DNA of 64,000 nt from positions 186,001-250,000 of the forward strand of contig JAMLHE010000001.1 of the NCBI GenBank assembly GCA_023957315.1, given 5' to 3'. Shown here piece by piece: positions 17,682 through 26,945 of this stretch. The stretch is from Candidatus Kapaibacterium sp. GTDB taxonomy: Bacteria > Bacteroidota > Ignavibacteria > Kapaibacteriales > UBA2268. The notes beneath the pieces were generated by a model that saw nothing but the letters and a program-made list of their open reading frames with translations, was not told the DNA's origin and searched no databases. The translations under genes and the position numbers were made by a program. The stretch's first letter is position 1. The number at the start of each line of letters is the position of its first letter.

Positions 17682-19341
17682 GCACTTTCAAGTTGATGTC
17701 TTCAATGTTCCAACGAGCTTTAATGGTAACACGATTTTCGAATATGACGAATGGCTCCGAAAATACGTATGGATATGGATAGCCGAATGAGTAAGCCCCG
17801 TTACCATCAATATCGCAAAAGGCTTCGATAGTATATTCTCCTTCGGGCAAATCTTTGATGCTCCACTTGGCATCAGCGACTTTTGTCAAATATTTGACGT
17901 TGCTGCTGCTCATGAATATCAAGTAAACATCAGATTCGCAAAAGTTATCGGTCAAATAAATTGTACCGCTTGCAGAACCGAGAGCTTTTCTGCCTCCGGA
18001 TGTAAAATTACGGTTGACATTGGTATCTAAACTATGCGTGGATTTGCTTCCTATGAGTTTCAGCGAAAGATTGAAATCGTAATTAGCTCGCATCTGAAGT
18101 GTATCAGTAGTAGTTAATTCCAAAACATTGGCAGATTTCCAGCTATATTTCATTTCCATAGTCGAACTATCAGTCGTATTAGTAATTTTTGAATCAACTT
18201 GAGATAAATCAATATTGATGCCACGATTGAAAACCATCCTAAAAACAGGCATTGTTGGCACATTTCCGGCGCTATCTGCCAAATCGAAACTAAACACCGT
18301 CAAGCCGGCAGGGTCATTCCCAAATGGAGTTCTGAACCTTTTTGTAACCAAAGAATCAATGCTTTTGTTGCCGAGAGTATCGCTCATGACGCTGATATCA
18401 GCTTTGACGATATATGTTTTCCCTGTATCTAAGCTCTGCTCCATAGATACAAGCACCTTGTTCGGTTCGTCGGGATAGTTGAACACAGAAGCCATTTCAA
18501 ATGGATTTCCCATCGTATCGCTTATGCTGAAATACTGCTTGTCTAAGGCTTTTGGAGCAGGTTGTTCGTCGAAAGTGAGAACAATAAAATCTGAAAATTC
18601 GGGATATACCTCACGTAGTTCCGGTCCTTGAACATCAATAATAGAACCGGGTTTGATAGCGACGAGTTTCGAGACGGAATTACGAACTTCAATATCATTC
18701 AGTGCCGATGAATACGCATCAACAGGGTCGTACAAGTTGTTTTTGAATTCATCTTTGATAAGCATCAATCTATATATCCCATCTTTTAGAGCAGCGAATG
18801 TAAACTCGCCACTTGTTCCCAATTGAACGCGATAATCTGGGAATGTATGAGCAGGATTGATTGTATCGCTGCTTTTATTGTTCAAATTGTATAAAAATGC
18901 TACATAACCGTTGGCGTCGTTTGGAGATTTCCCATGAATCATGCCGCTATCAATCTTACTTCCGGCAGAAAAAACTAAATTGAAAGCGGCATCGGGTTTG
19001 TTGCCGTGCAAATCGCTATATTCAGTGCCAAGATTTATCAAATATGTAAGATTTGTGTCCAAATCCCCATCTATATTGATGCGTAATTCTTTGCCTGACC
19101 AACTGTGTTTCAAATCCACAATGGGTGAAATACTTAGGTTCTCGATTACTTTAGCCTTGTTCATGTATTTGTTGAATTTTATCCTGATTTCCCTATCTTC
19201 GAAATTTATAGAATTGTTTTCGGGCGAATACGTCACAATCTCAGGAGGCGTTGTATCTTGCGGACCTCCTGATGGTGCTTGAATATTGGCACAAGACCAG
19301 AACAATGTCAATAGAGTAAAGAGAATAAGGAATTTTTTCAT
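17671..19341 (-). CDS. Lipoprotein with N-terminal SbsA-type (Big_5) Ig-like domain
   Basis: A 556-residue lipoprotein. The signal sequence ends in the lipobox LFWSC with acylated Cys17, followed by the motif IQAPSGGPQDTTPPEI. That motif is characteristic of a Bacteroidota/Chlorobiota lipoprotein family that opens with a Big_5 Ig-like domain (PENNSINFEDREIRIKFNKYM, about residues 30-130). A second Big_5-like segment appears near 345-440. The C-terminal part (from about 480) has a carboxypeptidase-regulatory-like fold pattern (IKDLPEGEYTIEAFCDIDGNG). No catalytic motif is visible. Function is unknown; the domain make-up suggests a cell-envelope scaffold. It is first in the operon with ktrB, ktrA and the PD40 protein, and its divergent neighbour is the BrkB-like gene. 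Confidence 0.78.
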   Translation of the reverse strand: MKKFLILFTLLTLFWSCANIQAPSGGPQDTTPPEIVTYSPENNSINFEDREIRIKFNKYMNKAKVIENLSISPIVDLKHSWSGKELRINIDGDLDTNLTYLINLGTEYSDLHGNKPDAAFNLVFSAGSKIDSGMIHGKSPNDANGYVAFLYNLNNKSSDTINPAHTFPDYRVQLGTSGEFTFAALKDGIYRLMLIKDEFKNNLYDPVDAYSSALNDIEVRNSVSKLVAIKPGSIIDVQGPELREVYPEFSDFIVLTFDEQPAPKALDKQYFSISDTMGNPFEMASVFNYPDEPNKVLVSMEQSLDTGKTYIVKADISVMSDTLGNKSIDSLVTKRFRTPFGNDPAGLTVFSFDLADSAGNVPTMPVFRMVFNRGINIDLSQVDSKITNTTDSSTMEMKYSWKSANVLELTTTDTLQMRANYDFNLSLKLIGSKSTHSLDTNVNRNFTSGGRKALGSASGTIYLTDNFCESDVYLIFMSSSNVKYLTKVADAKWSIKDLPEGEYTIEAFCDIDGNGAYSFGYPYPYVFSEPFVIFENRVTIKARWNIEDINLKVHED

Positions 19342-19406
19342 TTATTTTTTTTTTATTCAATTAAAAATGCCAATAAAAATAAGTAAAATAATTAAGCGAT
19401 GGAACT

Positions 19407-20327
19407 TTGAAATCAATTATTAGAAAATTTAAAGCAAAAGAAGGCTGGATTTACAATGTCTATATGCACATTGACAGAGTGTCGGACAGAATGGAAGAGC
19501 ATCACCTATACATGCTTGCAGCAGGTATAGCATACAACATCCTAATTTATATGATTCCACTGCTACTATTAGTAATTTTTACTTTAGGGTTGATTTTTGA
19601 CACAGAGACGATTACAAAGACATTAGAGAATTTGCTCACCGATTACTTACCGCAAACCGGAACAAGTCAGGAGATTGGTCATACAATAGTAGGTGAGATA
19701 GAAAAAATATTCACCCATAGCACCTTAGTCGGTTGGATTGGTATCATTGGGCTACTTTGGGTATCGTCAATTTTGATAAGTTCCATCCGGTCATCGCTCA
19801 ACGCTATTTTTGATTTGGCATCGCCTAAAATTTTCATCTTATACAGATTGAAAGATATGCTTCTTACAATTGTATTTTCGATATTATTTTTGGTTTATGC
19901 GTATGCGATTCCACTTGTCAACTTTATCTTAGGTTTCATGGGCGACTATTTACCCGATATTATTAGTTCGCTACTAAGCGATTTAGTTCTAACCTCCGTA
20001 TCAGTAGGAACATCTTTTGTGCTATTCTATCTTATTTTCAGATTTGTTCCAAATGAAAGATTGCCACGTTTTGTTCGCATTTGGAGTACGCTTATATGCG
20101 TATTTGGCATTGAATTCGCACGATTCCTTTTTGGCTGGTATATCGTTTCCCTTTCAAATTACGGCAGATTTTACGGCACTTATGCAGTATTGATTTCGAT
20201 GGCTTTATGGATATATTATTCGGCTTTGATAATTTTGTTGGCAGCCGAAGTCAGCAAATATATTCATGAGCGTAGAATTTTAGCAAAAGCAATAAAAGAA
20301 GCTGATATTTCGGAACCCTCAAAATAA
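19407..20327 (+). CDS. YihY/BrkB-family inner-membrane protein
   Basis: A 306-residue protein with six predicted transmembrane helices and the family landmarks. These include [21 protein letters not shown] near residue 35 (usually AAALAYYTLLSLFPLLL), a DYLP segment, [12 protein letters not shown] near 135, [11 protein letters not shown] near 215 and [27 protein letters not shown] near 260. YihY/BrkB proteins were once called ribonuclease BN in error; their role is unsettled and a transporter or envelope function is likely. The start used is TTG at 19407, with GGA six bases upstream. The next in-frame ATG (19464) would cut into the conserved N-terminus. Confidence 0.87.
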   Translation: MKSIIRKFKAKEGWIYNVYMHIDRVSDRMEEHHLYMLAAGIAYNILIYMIPLLLLVIFTLGLIFDTETITKTLENLLTDYLPQTGTSQEIGHTIVGEIEKIFTHSTLVGWIGIIGLLWVSSILISSIRSSLNAIFDLASPKIFILYRLKDMLLTIVFSILFLVYAYAIPLVNFILGFMGDYLPDIISSLLSDLVLTSVSVGTSFVLFYLIFRFVPNERLPRFVRIWSTLICVFGIEFARFLFGWYIVSLSNYGRFYGTYAVLISMALWIYYSALIILLAAEVSKYIHERRILAKAIKEADISEPSK

Positions 20328-20379
20328 TATTATTGCCCTAAACGTTTTATGTCATGTTTTAGAATTAAAGGTGACTGTT

Positions 20380-20895
20380 ATGATAAAAGTTTGCATTTTT
20401 TTTGTAACCTTTTTGCTTTTTGGAACATCTTGTAATTCTGAAGAAAAGCAAGGAAAAAAAACTAAACCCGAGAATGAAATGAAATTTGAGATTCAAAAGA
20501 CTGAACAAGAATGGAAAAAGTTCCTTGATGACGAATCCTACAGGGTTTTGCGTCAAAAAGGCACCGAACGCCCCCATACCGGAAAGTATAATTTACATTT
20601 CGAAGAGGGTATCTATGCTTGCAAAGCATGTGGGAGTACATTGTTCGAGTCTGACACCAAATTTGATGCTCATTGCGGTTGGCCCAGTTTTTCAGAAGTA
20701 GCCGATTCGGATGCAATCGTAGAAGTCGACGATTCAAGCTACGGTATGATTCGCACAGAAGTTGTTTGTGCAAAATGCGGCGGGCATCTGGGGCATGTTT
20801 TCAATGACGGTCCTGCACCGACAGGGCTGAGATATTGCATTAATTCAGTTTCAATTAATTTTGTCGAAAAAAACAAAGATGATGATGAAAAATAA
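20380..20895 (+). CDS. msrB: Peptide-methionine (R)-S-oxide reductase MsrB, predicted lipoprotein
   Basis: MsrB reduces methionine-R-sulfoxide in proteins. The catalytic domain covers about residues 40-160 and shows both zinc CxxC pairs (CKACGS, CAKCGG), [17 protein letters not shown] and the catalytic Cys in RYCIN. The N-terminus is a lipoprotein signal ([17 protein letters not shown]) with Cys18, so the enzyme should act outside the cytoplasm, repairing envelope proteins. The start is the ATG at 20380, correctly placed after AAAGGTGA; an in-frame GTG at 20371 lies inside that ribosome-binding site. No MsrA domain is fused. The downstream gene overlaps its 3' end. Confidence 0.93.
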   Translation: MIKVCIFFVTFLLFGTSCNSEEKQGKKTKPENEMKFEIQKTEQEWKKFLDDESYRVLRQKGTERPHTGKYNLHFEEGIYACKACGSTLFESDTKFDAHCGWPSFSEVADSDAIVEVDDSSYGMIRTEVVCAKCGGHLGHVFNDGPAPTGLRYCINSVSINFVEKNKDDDEK

Positions 20896-21484
20896 GGCTG
20901 AAGACATTTTAAACGATTTGATAAAAAACAAAACTGATTTCGATACTTCCAAGAAGGAACTCATCGAAGTAATCAAAAAAGTAATGCCCACGTTCAATTT
21001 GGCTGCACTCAAAGCAGTTGATTTCGACCGTACTTTAATCGAATTCGAAAATTGGCTCGTCCAAACAATCACAGAAGACCCCTTGCCCGGCTCTGTAAAG
21101 TCAATCTGGTTTGCGATTACCGATTCATCAAAAGAGGACGCTCCATCGGAGATTCAACTCGTAGTGAAGGGCTCGAAACAAACTCCTGAGACCAAACCTA
21201 ACGATTGGTATGCAGTTGATTTGTGGGATGCTAACGGCAAATCATCCGAAATCAAGGCATTCAAAACAATCTCGAACGCTATCAAAAACAACCCTGACGA
21301 TGCAGAAATGCTCTTGAATTTCGTTATGCCGGCATTCACAATCATATTGATAAATTCCGGTTTCGATATTATTAAGCACGAATTCATAATCTACTATCCT
21401 CAGATTTATGTCGGGTGTGGTTTCGACGGCGGCAAACAATACATCGTCGGCAAAATCACCGAAGATGGCATTAGTAATCTTTAA
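20879..21484 (+). CDS. Conserved-looking protein of unknown function
   Basis: I do not recognise this roughly 200-residue protein. It has no signal peptide and no convincing membrane helix; a hydrophobic stretch ([15 protein letters not shown]) near residue 155 is more likely a buried helix. The N-terminal 50 residues look helical and charged, followed by alternating strands ([30 protein letters not shown]). The start is ambiguous among three consecutive ATG codons (20879, 20882, 20885), all overlapping the 3' end of msrB, so translation is probably coupled. The trhO gene begins a few bases downstream. It is likely a soluble cytoplasmic protein encoded in the msrB-trhO operon. Confidence 0.65.
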   Translation: MMMKNKAEDILNDLIKNKTDFDTSKKELIEVIKKVMPTFNLAALKAVDFDRTLIEFENWLVQTITEDPLPGSVKSIWFAITDSSKEDAPSEIQLVVKGSKQTPETKPNDWYAVDLWDANGKSSEIKAFKTISNAIKNNPDDAEMLLNFVMPAFTIILINSGFDIIKHEFIIYYPQIYVGCGFDGGKQYIVGKITEDGISNL

Positions 21485-21501
21485 AAATCGTGATTGAAAA
21501 T

Positions 21502-22602
21502 ATGAATCTTGACTTGAGTTATACACTTTTGACATTTTACAAGTTTGTAGATATTCCAAATCCGACGGAGATTGTTGCCGAGCACAAAGAATTTTGTGAT
21601 GATATTGGGCTGAAGGGCAGAATCTTCATCGGCGAAGAGGGAATCAGTGCAACACTAACAGGCAAAAACGGACAAATCAAGGCATATCGCTTCTATCTTG
21701 ACAGTATTCCCTATTTCAGAGATATTCCCGATATTGATGATAAAGCGTGCCGCGTGGATAGCCACAAATTCAACAAAATGATTGTCCGATACCGCAAGGA
21801 AATAGTGGCTCTGGGCAAAAGTTTCTCCGCAGAGCAAATCGAAAAAGCTACACACAAAATTTCAATTGATGAATTCAAGAAAATTCTCGAAAATGATATT
21901 GATTCGCATGTGATACTGGATATGCGGAACGATTACGAATATAAGCTCGGGCATTTCAAAAATGCAATTCCTGCGGGCACAATCCAATTCAGAGAAGTCC
22001 CCGATTTGGTAAATAATTACAAAAGCCAATTTGGCGATAAGCCTGTCATAATGTATTGCACGGGTGGAATCAGATGCGAAAAGCTATCGGCGATGCTCGA
22101 AGAAGCTGGTATGCCGGGCGTTTTTCAATTGGATGGCGGAGTGGTCAAATACGTCAACAAATATCAAACCACACATTGGCTCGGCAATTTATACACTTTT
22201 GATGAGCGAGTTAGTTGCCCAGTAGCTGATAGCGATGAAAAAGTTGTGATAACCAATTGCCATTACAGCGGCAAAGAGGCTGATATATATTTCAACTGCC
22301 GATATGGTCCGTGCAACAACCAAATAATCGCTTTGCCGGAAGAATACAGACGCCATTTCGGATTTTGCAGCGAAGAATGTTACCACAATTCGCTGAATGA
22401 TTTGTTCATCCGCAATGATTTTACATTCGACAAATTCAACTACAAAATTTTGCGTGGGCAAATCAAATCCGACCCTACTCGATATGATGAAATCAGTCGC
22501 AAAATCAAAATTCACCTCGGTCATAAGCTCGAAGGCGTAACTTTCAATCACGCAAAATCAAACAAGAACCACAGACTCAGTCCGCTTTCGCAAATAGATT
22601 AA
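21502..22602 (+). CDS. trhO: Oxygen-dependent tRNA uridine(34) hydroxylase TrhO (YceA, rhodanese family)
   Basis: TrhO/YceA hydroxylates the wobble uridine of tRNA (ho5U34). The product has the N-terminal acylphosphatase-like domain (LTFYKFVDIPNP, GRIFIGEEGISATL) and a rhodanese domain from about residue 120. The catalytic Cys lies in MYCTGGIRCEK. A Cys-rich C-terminal region follows (CHYSG, CRYGPCNNQ, FCSEEC), as in the UPF0176 family. I use the ATG at 21502, which matches the family N-terminus; an in-frame GTG at 21490 is possible, and neither has a strong ribosome-binding site. It is the last gene before a bidirectional terminator. Confidence 0.93.
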   Translation: MNLDLSYTLLTFYKFVDIPNPTEIVAEHKEFCDDIGLKGRIFIGEEGISATLTGKNGQIKAYRFYLDSIPYFRDIPDIDDKACRVDSHKFNKMIVRYRKEIVALGKSFSAEQIEKATHKISIDEFKKILENDIDSHVILDMRNDYEYKLGHFKNAIPAGTIQFREVPDLVNNYKSQFGDKPVIMYCTGGIRCEKLSAMLEEAGMPGVFQLDGGVVKYVNKYQTTHWLGNLYTFDERVSCPVADSDEKVVITNCHYSGKEADIYFNCRYGPCNNQIIALPEEYRRHFGFCSEECYHNSLNDLFIRNDFTFDKFNYKILRGQIKSDPTRYDEISRKIKIHLGHKLEGVTFNHAKSNKNHRLSPLSQID

Positions 22603-22640
22603 AAAGCTTTTAAATATTCCAATTTTCTTACCATAAAAAA

Positions 22641-22673
22641 AATGGCTGACCCAATTAAGAGTCAGCCATTTTT
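22641..22673. terminator. Bidirectional terminator between convergent trhO and the T9SS gene
   Basis: A perfect 10-bp stem (AATGGCTGAC / GTCAGCCATT) with a 10-base loop is flanked by an A run on the left and TTT on the right, so it can serve both convergent transcripts. Confidence 0.88.
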
Positions 22674-22694
22674 AATTTAAAAAGCAAAAGCAAC

Positions 22695-25600
22695 TTATCT
22701 GATGACAATCATACGATTTGATAATTGAACATCATTAGTAAGCAAAGTAATGTAATAAGTTCCTGACACTAAGTTCAACGCTTTAGAATCAATGTTGAGT
22801 GAATGCGTTCCTTCGGATTTTGATTCATTCAAGAGTATTGCTACTTCTTGTCCTGCTTCATTGACCAAAGTCATTTTCACTTGATTAGTTTGTGGCAAAT
22901 AGAACTTAACTTCGGAATTTCCAATCACAGGATTTGGAACAGGAGCGTTAAGTATATAACCGTTGCGCATTTGTGCTTGAACATCTGTAGTGCCCGGTGT
23001 AACTTCGATAGTTATTTCCACACTCTTTACAGTGCCGCAATCATTAGTGACTGTGACATAATAGGTACCGTTATCATCAATTTGAGCATCGCTGAATAAC
23101 CATAAAGATATGTTTAGATCTTCAATTAAAACGCCATCTTTATACCATGCGTAAACAAGAGTTTCGGAATCGTCGTTTCCAATTGCAGCTACTTCAAGTA
23201 TAAATCCGCCGCCTTCTTCGACTGTAACTGATTCGGGTTGCATGGTAATTACAGGTACTGTATTCACTTTCAATGATGCCGATGAAGATATTACTGAAGC
23301 ATCGCCACCGCTAATTCTTGCTCTGAGGCTGTAATTGCCTTCATGAGCCTTTGTCGGAGCCAAAATTGTAAGTGTTGAAGTATTGACATTTTTGTAATTG
23401 TCATTTTCCATAATTGGGTTGCCGTTTTTCAGCCATTGATAAACAATGTCCAAACCTTGTGCTGTAGTAGCTTCGGCACTAAATTGTACGCTTTCATCTC
23501 CAAGACAAACGATAACAGCACCGGGCTCTTGAGTGAATTTAATGTCCATTTCGATAAGATTGAACATATAAGTTTTGGCACTTGTGCCACATTTGCCGGT
23601 TATAACTGCATAATAAGAATCGAAATCAGTTCTTGCCAAATCACTGATTGTCAAGTAGTCCGATTTTGAGCCTGAAATCCTGTTGTTATCAACAAGCATG
23701 AGGTCGTTTAGACCGTCCACGTATTTGTACCACTGTACTTTTATGTCATATTGTTGGTAGATAGGGTGGTCTCTTTCAAAACCGTTCACATGAGCACGGA
23801 AAGACAAGGTTGCTTTTTGACCCATGACTTCGCCAATTGTTTGGTCTGACATTGGAACGATGAATCCGAGCGGACGGGCAATATATACGGCGATGTCACC
23901 GGAATAAACCGGTTCGCATGAGGAATTACCCTTTACAATTGCAGTATAAACAGCCGCATCATGGTGGCGAACACCATTGATTGTCAGAATTTCAGTTTGC
24001 GAACCACTGATGCGGACGCCGTCTTTCATTGGGACGCCATCTTTGAACCATTGATATTGCATGTCTGTGCCATCGGCAGTAACGGAAATTTGGACAATTT
24101 CTTCAGGGCAATAAATTGCGGATTCAGTGTTACCCATATGAATCGGTGCATCAAAGACTCTGAAAGGACTTGATTCAGCTAAAACATAGCCATGTTCGAC
24201 AGATGTAATTCTAATTCTGTTTTCAGTCGAAGTATATACTTCACGGAAAATATACCAATCATAGTACCCGTTTCGGGCATCAACATTTGAAGCTATCATT
24301 TCCCATGGATTTTCGTCACGTTGAATCCAAATATCCACAAGACTTGTACCACGAGCATCGAATTGAATTGGGAATTCTTCGCCTGTGTTGCAAATATCTT
24401 CGTAATACACCGGTGATTCAATTTGAATATTAGGCAATTGGAAGGCAATTTGTCCTTGCGAATTTCCTTCGCGAGGAGGATTCATCCCCCAGTTGCTACT
24501 GGCAGTGTTATATCCTGCCCAAGTTCCATCGCTATCAGTCCATTGATTTACAATATTACCTTGTGCATCATATTCGACTACTTTTTGGATGCCACCCGGT
24601 AAGTTATTTGGAATCATTGTTGCAAAGGCACCGGTATTTTGCTCATAGTCAGCGTAAAACCATGGTGCTTGATGTGGGAATCCGGGTGTAATAAGCGCCG
24701 CACCGCTAAATTGAACAATTGCAGAAGAAACTACTACATCATCTGCATCGTACAAAACTACGAAATTCATTGGTGTAGCCGGGCTTTTTGCATCATAAAT
24801 GCCGGAAGCATACAACACACATGAAGGGTCATTCGGTACTTCAACTTGTAATTCGTCTGAGTCTTTCTTAACTCCTTCCGGTTGTTCATCATCGCCATCG
24901 CCATAATAGTCATCGCAGTTAAAGTCATTTTGCGCTGTTGAGAAACGTAAAACAGCAGATTGAGTATTCGTGAATAATCTTGTGACTTCGGAGCCTTTCT
25001 CGGAGCCAAGACCCAAAATCCAATTCACTCTATTTCCTGCATATCTGACATCGAAATCATTATCGGATACTACAGCCATCCACACTTTGGCAGTGCCTGA
25101 ATTATCTGACATCAATGATGATGATTCAAATGCGTTATTCAAGAATTTGCCGCTATTGTAAGTGTAGTTATTGCTGAAGTATTGCTTGTGAATATTTCGT
25201 CCGGCAGTGAAAACCAATTCCTCTACATTTGGAATATCTCTAACCCATCCGGAAACGTATCTATAAACAGTATTTGGGTGGAGTCCGTTCACTTGGACTA
25301 AAGCAAAATGAGGAATTCTGCCGTTGCCACCTTGGTCTAAGAACGTTCCTTCGCCTTTGATATAGCGTGGCACAATGATTTCAGTCATGTTTGGTTGGGC
25401 AATAACGCTTACATTAGTATTATTGGAATTGCCGAGATGAGGTGCAGTAAATGATACACTATAAGTTGTAGCATTATCAAAAACTATATTTTCAAATTTT
25501 GCAATACCTTCTTTGAATTGTGCTGTTGCGCTACCTGAGAATGAACCACCCGAAACATTGATTGTAGCATTGAAGCCATCATAATTTACGTTTGGTGAGC

Positions 25601-26534
25601 CGTAACTGTTTAAAGCAAAAACTTCCATTGTAGGGTGAACTGAACCGGCGTGACCACGAGTATATACATCAGCCATCAAAACAGGTGTTGCCGAAACATT
25701 GAAAATGCGGTCAATCTCGTAATAAGTTTCGTCAGGTGCATAGTTATTGATTACATGTGCACGAATTCTAACTTGTTCTGCTTTGTCATATACCAAGTCT
25801 TTAAACGAATAGTAGGTTTGTCCGGCAGGAACAGTCACAAATTTTGTTCCTGTTAAATTGCCAGAACCGTCGCGTAGCATAAGCTCGAGCTGTGTATCAT
25901 TATCGAATGAGTTAGTTAGCCCGTCGTTATCCAGAAATTGGACGATTGCTGTAAAAGGAACATTCATCATCGGTACAGCCGGAGCAAGACTGACAATCTC
26001 AATTCTTGTGGGTGTGTTTCCGTGGTCTTTACCGAAAGTTGTCCATGACAGGTCGTCAATCACAATTTGGCGACCACGATTTCGAAGTTCAATAACAACA
26101 TCACCTTCGATGTTGATATTGTTCACTTCAAATACTTGGGTTTGAGTGTTGTCAAAAGCCGTCGAAGTAGCAATAGCAACGCCATTAATGTATAGTTCTA
26201 CTTGACGCGAACCGGCACCTGTAAATGCTTTTTTGAGCAAGCATCTGAAATTGACAATGCCATTAGCAACTGAGCTTGAAAACAAAGTAGCATTGTAATT
26301 CGGATAGTCACGGAGCATCAAGCCTTTGCCATTAATCTGGAAACCTGCATCGCCTCTGCCTGTTACATAATTCCATGTGATACCATTTTCGCCGACATAG
26401 CTGCCATTTGCATAACTATTTGCCGGAGCATTATGCTTGTCGAATGTTTCGACGAAGTCCCAAGCATTGCTTGTACTTATCATCAAAAAGAACAAAGCGA
26501 TGAATATCGCAAATCGTTGAGAAGAAATTTTCAT
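22695..26534 (-). CDS. Giant secreted Ig-repeat surface protein with T9SS sorting domain
   Basis: 1279 residues from the ATG at 26534, which gives a clean signal peptide (RFAIFIALFFLMISTSNAW). The longer ORF to 26597 adds 21 residues before it and is rejected. Residues about 25-170 form a beta-sandwich-like domain with LLKKAF...VELYINGVAIA, resembling the lamin-tail/jelly-roll modules seen at the front of secreted FCB proteins. About 180-770 are beta-rich and unassigned, with an acidic Asp/Glu-rich stretch near 560-580. Five Ig-like modules follow (VQWYK, VYQWLKNG, YAWYKDGV type Trp). The end, GYILNAPVPNPV to NRMIVIR, is a T9SS sorting domain. The last two Ig modules and the sorting domain are homologous to those of the proteins at 26946, 31292 and 56461. 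No enzymatic motif is seen; adhesin or surface-layer roles are plausible. Confidence 0.85.
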   Translation of the reverse strand: MKISSQRFAIFIALFFLMISTSNAWDFVETFDKHNAPANSYANGSYVGENGITWNYVTGRGDAGFQINGKGLMLRDYPNYNATLFSSSVANGIVNFRCLLKKAFTGAGSRQVELYINGVAIATSTAFDNTQTQVFEVNNINIEGDVVIELRNRGRQIVIDDLSWTTFGKDHGNTPTRIEIVSLAPAVPMMNVPFTAIVQFLDNDGLTNSFDNDTQLELMLRDGSGNLTGTKFVTVPAGQTYYSFKDLVYDKAEQVRIRAHVINNYAPDETYYEIDRIFNVSATPVLMADVYTRGHAGSVHPTMEVFALNSYGSPNVNYDGFNATINVSGGSFSGSATAQFKEGIAKFENIVFDNATTYSVSFTAPHLGNSNNTNVSVIAQPNMTEIIVPRYIKGEGTFLDQGGNGRIPHFALVQVNGLHPNTVYRYVSGWVRDIPNVEELVFTAGRNIHKQYFSNNYTYNSGKFLNNAFESSSLMSDNSGTAKVWMAVVSDNDFDVRYAGNRVNWILGLGSEKGSEVTRLFTNTQSAVLRFSTAQNDFNCDDYYGDGDDEQPEGVKKDSDELQVEVPNDPSCVLYASGIYDAKSPATPMNFVVLYDADDVVVSSAIVQFSGAALITPGFPHQAPWFYADYEQNTGAFATMIPNNLPGGIQKVVEYDAQGNIVNQWTDSDGTWAGYNTASSNWGMNPPREGNSQGQIAFQLPNIQIESPVYYEDICNTGEEFPIQFDARGTSLVDIWIQRDENPWEMIASNVDARNGYYDWYIFREVYTSTENRIRITSVEHGYVLAESSPFRVFDAPIHMGNTESAIYCPEEIVQISVTADGTDMQYQWFKDGVPMKDGVRISGSQTEILTINGVRHHDAAVYTAIVKGNSSCEPVYSGDIAVYIARPLGFIVPMSDQTIGEVMGQKATLSFRAHVNGFERDHPIYQQYDIKVQWYKYVDGLNDLMLVDNNRISGSKSDYLTISDLARTDFDSYYAVITGKCGTSAKTYMFNLIEMDIKFTQEPGAVIVCLGDESVQFSAEATTAQGLDIVYQWLKNGNPIMENDNYKNVNTSTLTILAPTKAHEGNYSLRARISGGDASVISSSASLKVNTVPVITMQPESVTVEEGGGFILEVAAIGNDDSETLVYAWYKDGVLIEDLNISLWLFSDAQIDDNGTYYVTVTNDCGTVKSVEITIEVTPGTTDVQAQMRNGYILNAPVPNPVIGNSEVKFYLPQTNQVKMTLVNEAGQEVAILLNESKSEGTHSLNIDSKALNLVSGTYYITLLTNDVQLSNRMIVIR

Positions 26535-26945
26535 AAAATATACCTTTTGTAGTGAGAAATTATAATCAAATTTAAAGGAAATGAATAATAATAACAAATT
26601 TTAAAATTTGCATTTTGTTATATTCAAAATTAATCATTGAATTCAAAAAAACATAATCTTTTTCCTGTTAATTTTTTTAGGTTAACCTTAACAAATGATA
26701 AGCTAACTGACAATATTGATATATAAATGTAACAAAATTGATTTTGGATTGTTTATAGTACATATATTTGTGAACAAAAATGACATTTTTTCTTCAAAAG
26801 CAAGAAATATCTTGCTTTTTAGTATTTTTTTTTTGCAGAATGTAGATAATTTGTTAAATTTAAGTTAACAATAGCGCGAATTATTATATTTTAATAGAAA
26901 ATTCATTTTTGGTTAATTATTATTTTATATTTTAGGAGTATTGGT
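26535..26945. other. Intergenic region between divergent T9SS surface-protein genes
   Basis: These 411 A+T-rich bases contain no gene. They hold the divergent promoters of the two large surface proteins and a hairpin listed separately. A ribosome-binding site TAGGAG precedes the ATG at 26946. Confidence 0.6.
26796..26834 (+). terminator. Hairpin followed by T tract in the leader region of the 26946 gene
   Basis: A 10-bp stem AAAAGCAAGA / TCTTGCTTTT with loop AATA (26796-26819), then AGTA and a run of ten T. It looks like an intrinsic terminator, yet no gene precedes it on the plus strand. It may end an unannotated short transcript or act in the 5' leader of the downstream surface-protein gene. 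Confidence 0.5.
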
